From the NCBI RefSeq assembly GCF_029784155.1, contig NC_073693.1:164654031-164718030 (forward strand): a stretch of DNA of 64,000 bases. Reading direction: 5' to 3'. The notes under the pieces are model-generated. The model was not told where the DNA came from and did no database searches. It saw nothing but the letters and a program-made list of their open reading frames with translations. Position numbers and translations under genes: made by a program. Each line of letters starts with the position of its first letter. Position 1 is the stretch's first letter. Below are positions 33,919 through 44,900 of this stretch, in pieces. The DNA comes from Uranotaenia lowii (lineage: Eukaryota > Arthropoda > Insecta > Diptera > Culicidae).

Positions 33919-35147
33919 TCACGCAGCGGAGAATATCTGTTCTGCTGCGTCGAAGGTAACGTTCCCGTTGCTGGCCACAAAATTCACATCTCTTGATTGA
34001 ACTCCAAAAGTTTGAGAAAAAAATTCACGAGCATCGAACTGCTCCGCGGCATTGTTCTTGAGTGCATCCAAAGAAGAGAAGTTTTCCATCAGCCGTTTCC
34101 ATTTGGTAGCCATCGAACCGCTCACCTTGAGCAGACTGGCGTCATTTTCGATCGAGGCACAGCTCGGGAACGAAGAAAACTTAGGCGAGCACAGCTCTGT
34201 CGGCAGCGTTTCGTTGTTTTTTTGGATGTTGAACAGCTTCAGTGGCGCTTCCAATTCTATCACCGGTAGCCGCGGACTGTCAAGTTACCGAATATTATTA
34301 GATACGATTGCAAATTTGATAATTCAAACTAAAGTCTTACCACTAAATTGTTAGCACAAACTTTTAACTTGAACTACTTCGACTCTTTTGTAAACTTCCT
34401 CCACTGACCACACTTCCTCGTCGCATCTGAAACACTTAAACGTCAATTACTAAAATCGCTTATTCTCCCTCTAAAAACATTCAACTCACCTGTAGAATAA
34501 TCCTTCCGGTGATGATTCATGCTCCACGGGCCGATTCTTCCAGCTTGACCGAGGTTCGGCACACCTTCCGGGAGTTTGAATTACCGGTACCGGTACGATT
34601 GAAACAGCAGCGACAGGAAAGTATTCGCTTCTTTCATTTTCCATTCCCGCCTAACGATACTATTTCTGTCGACAATTTCCTGTGCCATTCCATCGGCAAC
34701 ATTGCTATTCAGCTGCCGTTAAAGCATAGGTCAAAAGCTTGGTTTGGTCCGAGCTCTATCCTCCACTGCTGCTGGGGAAACGGCACTGGTATTATTTATA
34801 CCGGAACAAATTTTTGGCCTGTCTAATTTACAGTTCCTTTCAAGCTGTAAGATCCAGTTCTTCGGATAAAATATCTGTTAAAAAAAAACAATTTAAAATT
34901 ACGAATTAAACAAATAACCACCAAAAGAGAAGATCTAAAACTGGTTCGTTCGTACCTTCTGAGTTGACTTCTTTCGTACAATTCCTGTAGAAACCACCTC
35001 GTAAAGTTTCGCTTTTTTCCACACTGGTTCCATCGGCCACTGTTTCCGCACCGATTGCGGTATAGCTTGCGTTACGATGCAGAAAATTTCGCGAGAGAAC
35101 GTCTTTTTCTTAAGAATTGCAACCTCGAACTCGCTCGAAAACGCCAT
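33919..35147 (-). CDS. Hypothetical multi-exon gene, model incomplete
   Basis: The first exon is clear: ATG at 35147, 64 codons (MAFSSEFEVAILKKKTFSR…), donor CAGAAG/GTACG at 34956. The last exon is also convincing: after an acceptor CTTGACAG near 34283 a frame of about 120 codons (PRLPVIELEAPLKLFNIQKN…FDAAEQIFSAA) ends TGA at 33919. In between, an acceptor at 34875 opens IFYPKNWILQLERN…, which meets TGA at 34731-34733. A further exon-like frame (MENERSEYFPV…EGLFY) ends at a donor near 34493. I could not join all phases, so one middle exon or a mutation is unresolved. The family is unrecognised. TIR element C copy 2 sits about 50 bp past the stop, in what should be its 3' UTR. Confidence 0.5.
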
Positions 35148-35317
35148 TTTGTTTCTTTATGAATGACGTGAAGTAAAGACACAAATCAAATTCGTTTTTA
35201 AGATCATAAACTGTATCTTCCAGTAATAGTACATTATGATTTCTAGTAGGGACGCCGCAAAAATGGAAATTTGGTGAAAATTAAATTATTTAAGGACGAT
35301 AAACTGGATAGTCACTA

Positions 35318-36202
35318 CCCAAGTAACCATAAGCACTAAAATCTAGCATCAACTCTGCTCTAGCGTCAGCTATAGTGCTTGATTCTGTGCATCATTTTAG
35401 CTCTTTGAGCCAGGTTTGGCGAAATTAACTGCTGCATTAGTGCAGAAACTGGTATAACCCTATAAAAGCACAGTTATAGCATTGGTTGATGCTACAGCGT
35501 TGGCGGGCAAAATGCTGGGAAAATGCAAATGGCGTTCGAATGAGGTTCGACCATGCGAAAAAAAAAATATTTTGGATTTTTGTTTGGTTCATTTTTCGGC
35601 CATGATTCTTAATTTGTAATTATTTTTATATTCGCTTATGCATATTGAGGAGATCTCTCGGATTGAATTTTCTACATGATTTTTTTTATTATTTTTCAGT
35701 TGAAAATGACCTGGAATCGAACTCATGACATATGTGGCTCTGACATTTGACATTGACTTTGCCTGTGAACCTATCAGGTCCACGTTAAATCTTTGAAAAA
35801 AAGACCTATTTGAATCAAATTTCTAGCAACCGGTGCCCTGAATTTGCATTGATTCAGCATCAATCAATGCTAATGTGCTTTGGCCTAATGCCACTGTAGT
35901 GCTTACATAGTGCTTAAAAGCATTAAAGCAACCTTGTGTGATGCCAATTTAATGCTTAGAAAATATAGCATTTGTTATTCTGATTTAGAGCAATGTTGCA
36001 TTTCAAATGCATTGTGCAAAGCTGATAGAATGCAAGTTGCATTTTTAAAGAGTGGTATAATTCTAACATTATGCAGCATAGCACTCGAAGGGCTGTTGTA
36101 ATGCAAAATTGCACTTGATGTGCTGATATAGTGTAATTTAGCCTTTGAATGCTGGTGTAAAGCTATAAAAATGCAAAGCTTTAGTGCTTATGGTTACTTG
36201 GG
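35318..36202. mobile_element. CCCAAGTAACC MITE, copy 2 (opposite orientation)
   Basis: 885 bp with the same 20-bp ends as copies 1 and 3, but the interior is inverted and more diverged. TA flanks both sides (35316-35317, 36203-36204), as in Tc1/mariner-type insertions. Confidence 0.85.
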
Positions 36203-36719
36203 TATTATGGTAATCAGAATTAAATGATATGGAAGATTCGTGGTATGATATTTGATTATGCGGGTCGTTCCTCCTAATCTTTATCATAACACATACTAGT
36301 TTCATCATGAAACATTTTAATTTTACTAGGGACGAAGTAAAACAATGCATCATTTCATTGACAATTTTACTAAAACGCAGTCGAATTTACTATGCGCAGC
36401 CAAATTGAGCACATGGTAAAATAGCTATGCGTAAGGTATTATAAACAACAAAACATATTTGACTCAAAAATATGGTCGCCTGTTGTTCGTTTAAACCACG
36501 GATTTAGTAATTTTACTATGCTTTTTTTTGTGTGTATGCGCTTGCTTTATACAGCCCGATTTTGTTCAGTGTATGTTTATTCGCTGCGTTCGCTGCAAAA
36601 TATTGTTTTGAAAATTGTTCCGTAATTTTATTTTGAAATCTTTTATTAACAGAACAGCACAATAAAAAGAATAATAATAATATTCAGGCCACATCTTAAA
36701 GTTTCCTATCGAGGTAGAA
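36203..36719. other. MITE-like DNA and QTRT2 upstream region
   Basis: ACAAAACATATTTGACTCAA and TTTTACTATG (36447-36525) are shared with 21782-21830 and end in a TIR-like GTGTGTATGCGC. The last 180 bp before the QTRT2 ATG should contain its promoter and 5' UTR. No TATA box is obvious. Confidence 0.4.
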
Positions 36720-38124
36720 ATGAATTTCGTCGTCGAAATGGCATCTAAATGTTCCGGACGAACTGGAACGCTAGCCGGTGTTCAAAAACTGGCACATGTG
36801 GAAATTCAAACACCAGGTTTTGTGTATCACACCAAGGTAACTGGTTTAACGCTTAAACGTGACATCAATTTCCATATTTAGACAATCTGTTACTATTACA
36901 GGGCGGTAGCATCCCCCATCTATCCAAAGAAGTTGAAAACTACTTAAATGTGGAACCAAAATTCCTGCAATATTCGCTCACTAATACCGAACACATGGAA
37001 GAAGCCGTGGCCGCCTCTGGTGCTGGGATTGCGAACTTCACCGCCCAAAAGCAATCGGTTGCACTGTTGGTGTTGCAGGACCCGGCCGAATTATGTCTGC
37101 CCAATTTTCACGAGAAGGATTTGGTACCTATATATAGTAGAAGTGGTCGTAAAAACTATACTTCAGAGAAGTATTTCAAACTGGTCGAAACGTTCAAACC
37201 GAACATCTACGTTCCTCTATTTGACGGAGATACCACAAATGAAAGCTCGAAGAAAAGGGTTCAAAAATCTTTTGATAGAACTGAAACTTTTGTAGAGCAA
37301 TGCCTTGAACTACATCGTAAATCTGATACTTTGACTCAATCAACTCTGCTTGGGCCGATAATAGGAGGTTTTAACACTAACATACGAGAGAAATCTGTTA
37401 AATTTTTAAAAAAGTTTGATGCGGATTTCGGCGGTTACCTTATAGCCGGATTACATTCCAATGGCGGCTCAGCAACGGAACTGGATAAAGAATCTTTGTT
37501 AGATATTGTTTCGCAGGTTTGTAAAGAACTTCCAAATCAAAAACCGAGGTTTCTTTTTGGAGCATATACTCCTAAAATGGTACTAGAACTGGTAGTCCGT
37601 GGTATCGACGTTTTCGACACCAGTTACCCGTATCTGAAAACTAAGCAAAATCGAGCTTTAACATTTAGCTTTTCTGTTGATGAGCCTAGTGTAGAAAACA
37701 TGGAAACGGAACTGGATGTAAAGGATACCCGATGGGCAGATGATTTTACCGGATTTTCCAGTAGCTGTTCATGCTTGGCTTGTACAAAACATACCAGAGC
37801 ATACTCACATCATCTGTACAATACCAGGGAAATGCTGGGTCCCATACTTCTTATGATGTAATTATGAAAAATTTGTCCCTGAAACAACTATGCCAATTAT
37901 TGTTTTTTTTTTTTTGCAGACACAATCTTCATCATTACAATAAATTTTTCCAAGCAATTAGAAAACACGTTTCTAACGACACTATCAGTACGCTGATCGA
38001 GCATTTAGAAAAACAGAAAGACGTACCACAAGTGGTTGAAGAGCAACACAAAATCAGTATGCAGGATATTAACGCTGAATCGCCTTTGATAGCTGAAACA
38101 GCTCAGAAAAGAGTAAAAGTGTAG
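36720..38124 (+). CDS. QTRT2: Queuine tRNA-ribosyltransferase accessory subunit 2
   Basis: Three exons: 36720-36836, 36902-37857 and 37920-38124. Introns are 65 and 62 bp with GT-AG ends, and all phases join to give 425 residues. QTRT2 partners the catalytic QTRT1. The heterodimer swaps guanine 34 for queuine in GUN-anticodon tRNAs, with QTRT2 found at the mitochondrial surface in studied animals. The zinc site of the TGT family is visible: C328, C330, C333 (CSCLAC) and H359, the last supplied by the codons just after the second splice. The conserved GGFN, AGLHSNG and FGAYTPKMVLELV-like segments of the barrel are present. Length matches the family (about 415-425). It is convergent with UCHL5, their stops 780 bp apart. 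An AATAAA lies at about 38455. Confidence 0.92.
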
Positions 38125-38902
38125 CACAGAAGGTAAATGAACTTTTTTTCAATTGTTACAAAACAAATGATTCGAAAGAAAGCCTATAAAAAACATTTAA
38201 TCAAGGAATCAACTCATTCAAAAGCGAGACTTGAAATCGAAACTAACATAGAAACGCAATTCGAGTTTCACTATAGCAAGTGAACCGGAATATAGACTTG
38301 TGCAAAACTGATCAGTTTATGTCCGCTCATCATTGTTTTAATTTTGTTTTGTTTTCAGTATAGTTTCTAAGATGTGATAGCTGAAGAAGGCATGAGGGCT
38401 GCAGCTGAACGAGAAATAAAAAAAAAAACGTTTCGAAATTGACTTCATTCGGCAAAATAAAGCATCCATATGATGCTGATTATGAATTAGTGAAGGGAAA
38501 GCTAGTTAGATTTTTTCATTTCTACTCTTTTAATCTTTTTTTTTTGCTTAGTTCATTTTGAAACCTAATTTGTACACTTGACACTTGCTGAACGTACAGA
38601 AGAGACTGGACAACTTAACATCAAAAATTCTCGGTACAAAAACGGGCAGCCTGTCGACAAATATGGTCGTTTTTTAGGTTGATTTTCCCAAAACTGAAAA
38701 GTGTTGATGAAACAACCAGCATAATATCACGAACACTATACCAGTGGCAAATAGGACTATATAATTCTTCAATGATCGAATCTTAAAAACACAAATTTGC
38801 ATCAATCAAATTACGTTTATTCCACCATAAGAACAGGAGCTTATAAGAAAATAGGTTGTGTTAATGCAGTTCTGAAGAAAACAATTTAAAAAACAGAATC
38901 TG
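38125..38902. other. Convergent 3' UTRs of QTRT2 and UCHL5
   Basis: No further gene. An AATAAA on the plus strand near 38455 and an AATAAA on the minus strand near 38820 are plausible polyadenylation signals for the two genes. Confidence 0.55.
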
Positions 38903-39945
38903 CTATTTTTGAGACACTGATTTTACGGTTTCTCGCTCCGTAGCTCGCTGTTTGGCCTTCTCATAGAGAGGCATTAACTGGCCATTCTGTGCCAAAATCT
39001 TAAGCAACTCTACTATCAACGGTAGATAGTTATGCTTGCGACGAATATTTTCAACCTTATAGCGCTTTCGTTTTGACACTTCATCTTCGATTAACATCCG
39101 CAAACGAGTGATTTCATTCTGTTTTGTATCAGTTTCCATTTCGTCATCCCCCGATTTCAAGAGTTGATCTACTTGGCGTTGATAGATCATTTGCCGGTCA
39201 GAGACCAAAGCCATCAAATTGAAATGTATTTCTCCTTCACTGTATTTCTGAATGCGCTTTTCAATAATCGGACGTACAACATTAAGCCAATCATCTCCAG
39301 CACCCACTGCTCCCAAATCAATAGGCCCTTCCTTCAGACCATCCAGTTCATACAGACGACCATCAACCGGAACATACCCTACGAAGTGGAAGACATCCTC
39401 ATCTTTATTGGCATGTTTGTTGTCCAGCTCAAACAGTGTCTGGCGAGCAAATGAATTGTGAACTGTCCGTATCTGAGATGCATTACTCATGGCCAGACCT
39501 TTGTTGTAAGCGTCGAAGGAAAGGCAGAATTCCTTAAAATCTCGCAACGTGGACCCCAACTGAATGTCAGCATGACCACTGTTCAATAAAATGCTCAAAA
39601 TGGCCTGAGTCGCACAAGCATTGTTGATCACCTGTTTGGCAAAGAAAATTTTTTCCAGTCGGCTATCCTGCACAATTGATCCGGCCGGTTCGTCATCCTT
39701 AACCCATTTGAAAAGGAATATTAAACCGTGAATCGGAGCTAGGTTCTTGAACTGTTCCTCATCCAAGCTCCAAAGTTCCTCGACCTGCACGCCTTCAACA
39801 CCTGAGTGAGAGAATAAAATTAAATTAACACAGCTTAGTTTTTAGAGCTAGGTTACACGGCACACCTACCAAATCCGCGAATAAGTTCCGTAAAAACTCC
39901 GGGATCGCTCTCAATGAGACACCATTCTCCGGCACTGTCCGCCAT
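38903..39945 (-). CDS. UCHL5: Ubiquitin carboxyl-terminal hydrolase isozyme L5 (UCH37)
   Basis: Two exons on the minus strand, 39945-39870 and 39801-38903, with a 68-bp GT-AG intron. The junction joins RGFG to VEGVQVEEL. The product is 324 residues, the family length. UCHL5 trims ubiquitin chains at the proteasome (bound to Rpn13) and is inhibited in the INO80 complex. The UCH catalytic set is complete: oxyanion Q82, nucleophile C88 in NNACATQ, H164 in FHFVGYVP and D179 in LYELDGLKEGP. The crossover-loop region (SNASQIRTVHNSFAR) precedes the histidine. The C-terminal ULD/KEKE part with VENIRRKHNYLPLIVELLKILA, needed for Rpn13 binding, is intact. The start is the first in-frame ATG and gives the conserved AGEWCLIESDPGVF N-terminus. 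Confidence 0.95.
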
Positions 39946-41097
39946 TCTGTCGTATGCGTTAAATCCAAAACTTAAGCCAATTAGCTTCAACAAATGTGCA
40001 AATGCGCCGATACCGACAATTGGGAGTTCAATACCAGATTTTCACGGATATGAATCTACCGGCTCTAATATCTGTCTTAAAAACTACAGGAAACGAAGCT
40101 GACTCTGCCCGGATTGCGATTTTTACAGTGTCATGGCAAATATGCCATTTTTTGGCATCATCATTACCAATCATTATGGATCATCATCATTTGTGGTATC
40201 AAGATACATAAGGAATTATAGAAATGGTGGGAATGCTGAACATGGCGATGAGAAAGATGGTGGGCAAGTCACACGTTAAACCCCATTTCGAAAAGTAGAT
40301 AACCCCTAAGAATGGAACGCACCATTATTTGCTTAAAAATGTTGAGCAATCCACCGGGTGCAGGAATTTCTCTTAAAGGTACCGAAGAAAGGAGACCTGA
40401 CGTTGTTCTGTACAATGCTTACTCCGCAATGTATTCATAAAGAATTACTGATTCCATTCTTTTTTAATATGATTCAAATACATTTTCAAAGAGGATGGAA
40501 TTAGTGGAATTAGTTGCAGTCTCGTGAGGGGCATTTTGCAACTGAAGTATATAGCACGTGCTCTCCCTGTTAAGCTGGGATTCAAACGCACATGAGACAA
40601 ATTGTGTTTGAGAAAAATATTGCGGTTATTAAAATTTATGTATCGCTTCATTTCTCGACAAGAAATGATTTTGAGTTATTTTTTTTTTAATGATCCAGAA
40701 ATAACCAAAACCTTGACCCTAACTATGATTTTATATCGATGGGCTGACGTTAAATCAATAAAGCACAAATACTGGTTTCACTCAAATCACTTCAGAATGG
40801 TCTACCTGGTTGGAAATGATCGATTTACAGTCCAAGTTGGCCACTTTACTCAAAATGAGCGATGAATTTTGCCCGGTTGTTTCGAACTTTATTCATACGA
40901 TTTCTTTTTTAGCACGAACACATTAATCGTTTAAAAAAAGAATCCATGTGTGTGCAGTGTATCTGAAAACTAATTATTTTAATCAGAGCTGGTAATGGTG
41001 ATTGTTAACGACTGACATTTAACGAAAATGCCAGCTAGATCGAAATCATCATCATTTCTTGAACCCAAAGCATGCCATCATAACATTTGGTTTATCA
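39946..41097. other. Intergenic region between UCHL5 and Jarid2
   Basis: UCHL5 should be promoted from the first few hundred bases, reading left. A few frames up to 87 codons are present, without domains or splice support. No repeat ends were recognised before the hAT MITE. Confidence 0.5.
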
Positions 41098-41105
41098 GTC
41101 TAGAG

Positions 41106-41377
41106 CAGGGGTCGGGGAACTTTTTGAATCATTACCCCAAAACATTTTTATTCAAGTTGATATTACCCCATGACGAAAAGCAAAAAAAAACGTATCAAAG
41201 AGAAATATTCACTTTTGCATATGCCGCTAAGTTCTTTACTTTCGAAATAAAACCAACAAATTCATTAAATTTCAAAATGAAAATATACACTTTCCACTCA
41301 AAAAATATTTACTGTTACCCCCAAGAATATCACTTTTACCCCATTTGGGGTAATTTACCCCGGTTCCCCGACCGCTG
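41106..41377. mobile_element. hAT-type MITE with 8-bp target duplication
   Basis: The ends CAGGGGTCGGGGAAC and the inverse of CAGCGGTCGGGGAAC are typical hAT termini (CAGNG). The 8-bp duplication GTCTAGAG flanks it exactly (41098-41105, 41378-41385). 272 bp, no transposase. The interior repeats TTACCCC words. It lies about 570 bp upstream of the Jarid2 start codon. Confidence 0.92.
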
Positions 41378-41385
41378 GTCTAGAG

Positions 41386-41950
41386 CGTTTTCGTTGATAG
41401 CTTATATTTTATTCATTTCTGAGTGTGACATCTTTAAGCAAGTAAACAAGGTTAATAAAACGGACCACAGCTAAACGTTTTATCAATTTTGATTAAAATA
41501 CTGATAGTGTGTGTTTGGATACGCAATTTGAAAACGTCAAGTTCAACAGCATCCCTGCAGAGAAAAATGGCGTCATTTTGCTCCCGATGCCCGATGACAG
41601 CAACGTTTATCGCTCTGTTGTGATGAGATTCGGGAGATATTCGTGAGAAACCGCTCTCAATTCTCCCATCCCTTGTGTGGAATCGTCTGCAAATAAAAAA
41701 TCCCTCAACGCGAAGCAGAAGTTGAAAATTTGCCAACGTCTGTAAAAGTGCATAGTTTTTCCTGTAAAGAGTGCAATTCTGGTCCTAAAAATACTTGCAA
41801 AATGTTGCCGTACCTTTGGGCAATCGATTGACGATAAGACTTGTCCGATCACTCGTGGATTTTCAGAGAAAACGTCGAAATAAAAGTGTACCGACATACA
41901 GTGAGAAATTCTTAATTTTTTTCGCCCACCGTGGAGGAGAAAAAATCAAA
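41386..41950 (+). promoter_or_regulatory. Jarid2 promoter and 5' UTR region (approximate)
   Basis: The 565 bp between the hAT MITE and the Jarid2 ATG have no competing gene. No clear TATA box was seen. The transcription start cannot be placed from sequence alone. Confidence 0.4.
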
Positions 41951-44900
41951 ATGGTTGTATCAAAGGATGGCAAACGTCGCAGGAAAGTTGGGTCGGCAGT
42001 GACAGCTTCGGGGACGGCCAATGCAACTTCTAGTAACAGTAACACACGTACCGGGACAGCATCCGGTGCTGGCAACGCTGGACAAGCCCCAGCTGGATCT
42101 GCGGAACAAATTTCGGCTTCTGCTGCTGCTTCCAGAGAAACTCCCGATAGCGAACTTTCGCCCGAGATTCCTAAAAGGTCAGTGTTGTCTTATCGAAATG
42201 TGGGGTGGAATCATTGAATATTTCGTGTTTGATGAAAACGGTCACCGTCGATTGACGTTGCTTCCTAGGTCAAATAATTGGCTAGCCTGTCGAAAGTCTT
42301 AAAGAATAATACTAGGCTGCTATAGCTTCCCACTATAGCCTACGGCGAGGTATAAATTACGAAATTAATAGTCTACTGTTTTACTTTATCCAATGTTAAA
42401 GATGTTATGATTGACCAACTAATAATATCACGCATCCGTCGGAAAAATTATATTCCACGAGATTTTTTTGTTATAATTTTTCCTTACAAATGAATGCAAT
42501 TTATTGATTAAATTATGTACTACAATAAGCAGATTATAAAAACTGATTAAGTTTAAGTTTATTATTTAAAAAAAATCAAGCGCCTTTGTTAACAGTGCCA
42601 ATTATAAGTTAAATGCAACTTCATTGTCTTTACACATAGCTTACCATATACTTTTGTGCATTTCTTATCTCCCCAGACCAAAAGTCCAAGCGCAACGTAA
42701 ATTTGCGCAAGGCCAAGGTTCGGCGTCTACATCTGCATATCTAACGTTCGCGACTAATCCTCCAACAAACCCCCCGAAAGATGGACAAGCTCGACCGAGT
42801 GGTACAGATACAGGTCCCATTCCAGAGCTTTTACCAAACATGCGACCGAACACAGAAGATTTTCTAACATTTCTCTGCTTTCGTGGTACGCAAGTTCTTC
42901 CACCAAGTCTAGACTTTTTCAATACAGCTCAGCAAGCATCTGGACCATCTAGTAACCGAGGAACCGTTTCCTCTACATCTGTCACCAATCCTAAAGCTCA
43001 CACCGGCAATGAAAAATCTACTCCAGCAACTGAACAATTGAAAGATACGATGGAAAAGAAGAAAGATTCAACTGATTCGACGGTTCCGAAAAAGAACGAA
43101 CCAGAAGTAAAGAAACCTGAAACTGCAACTATCGATAAACCAGCTTTTATGCCGTTTGCGGTAAGGAAAAGGGCCGAACAACACCCTGAGAATCGCCGGG
43201 TTCAAACGGTTCAAGCTTTGAGGAAGAAGTACCACGAACAGCGTATGGCCAAACTAAGAGTTACGGCTTACAATAAACAAACTCGAACAGGAAACAGTAG
43301 AGGCAGAACCGGTTCGGAGGACGAAGAAGAAGGTGAAGATGAAGGTGAAAATGAAAGACAAACAGCGAAACAACCCATAAAAGAAAACAAAAACTTAAAA
43401 CCAAGTACCGCAAAGAAAAAGCAGCCAGAGAAGAACACTGGAAAGAAAGTCGTTAAAAATACTAAAAAGTCTGCTTCTAAAGAATTAGTAGGTGCTAAGA
43501 TTGGTTTGACTAAAGACAACACAGAAACGAAAAATGTTAACGACAATGAAGAGGAGAAAATAGTAGCTTCCAAACCTAATGCTGTAGAAACGCCTGCCAA
43601 ATCGAAACCCAAAGGATCTAAGAAGAAATCTGTTGAACCCATAGAGGAAACAGAAAAACGGACAACTAGATTATCCGCTTTAAAAAGTCCAATTGCTCGA
43701 ACAATATCCCCTTCAAAATCTGCAACCCCTCCACCAGTACCGAAATCCAAAACAGAAGCCATAGCCATTCCAGCACCAGATCAAGATTTTTCATCAGACG
43801 ACGATGAACCTCTTTTGAAAAGAGCAGCCCGGAAAAGAGCCGCAGCCAAGACAACGAATGCTAAGAAAGGACGCAAATCTGAACCTATTCCAGAGAAAAC
43901 GCCGGTGGAAACACCTGAAAAGAAACCACGGAGATCTGAGTCAGTCAGTCGGAAATCGGATGTGAGTTCAAAGAAATCAGAAGTCCCTGTGCCGCCGGAA
44001 AACTCCGTTACCTCTCAGAAGAGAACTCCTCGTAGCAGAAAGCGGTACAGTTTTCCACCAACTGAATTACCTTCTGTACCCGACATTGATGTTCAAGTTC
44101 AAGTAACCGATGCCACCACTACAGTGCCCATGGTCGACAGAATTGATTCAACAGCTGTTAATGACACTATGGTTGAACAATTTACTAAAACATCACCCAA
44201 AAAGGCTAGTGGGGGAAGGAAAAAGAAAGTTGAACCTGATGTTTCTCCACAAGTTGGAGAGAAAAAGCCGAGGAAGACACCAGAAATAATTACACAGTCC
44301 GCACCGGAAATAAATTCTAGACCAAGCCGGAAGACTAAAGAAGCCGCTACACTCTACATGGAACTGATAGGTAGAAAATTAAACCATGATGATAAAACTG
44401 ATGATGATGCTTCGTCGTTGGATAGCTTAGAATTGCCAAATGTAAGAAAGTTAGAACAGATGGAAAATGAATTGAAAGCCAATGTCGAAAAGAAAGAATC
44501 AAATGGTGGACCTGCTAAAAATAATCCTCGCAAAAAGAAAGAGACCGTTAAATCAACGGCGAAAGCGAATCAGCCAAAGGAAGCTGAAAGTAAAGAACAA
44601 AAAGTTGTTGAGAAAAGTTTCAGTGATTCTGATGAAGAGCCTTTGGCAAGTAAATTCCAACGAAAGAAGCAACAAATACGTCAAAAGCAGAAAGAAAAAG
44701 CTAAGAAAGCGTCTCCAAAAAAGAAAAGCCCTACAAAAACATCTCCTGCTAAGGATACTGTTGAAAAATTATCAACAACTAACACGCTTGTACAAGAGAT
44801 CTCAGTTGAAAGTAAATCTCCCAAACCAAATGCGGAAGAACGAATCGCTTCTCCACTCCCGCCACCCAAACCACCATCACCAGTGAAAACGCCCACTAAG

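Noticed and set aside
34509..34826. Plus-strand frame of 105 codons
   Set aside because: It lies opposite minus-strand exon-like sequence with better splice context. No family features.
41028..41474. 148-codon plus-strand frame upstream of Jarid2
   Set aside because: It runs straight through the hAT MITE, including its ends and target duplication.
42624..42676. ATG at 42624 as the Jarid2 start
   Set aside because: This stretch lies in intron 1. A polypyrimidine acceptor at 42670-42676 and the in-phase exon at 41951-42177 give the better start.
44482..44886. Lysine-rich alternative frame inside Jarid2
   Set aside because: A shadow of the long Jarid2 exon caused by AAG/AAA-rich codons.
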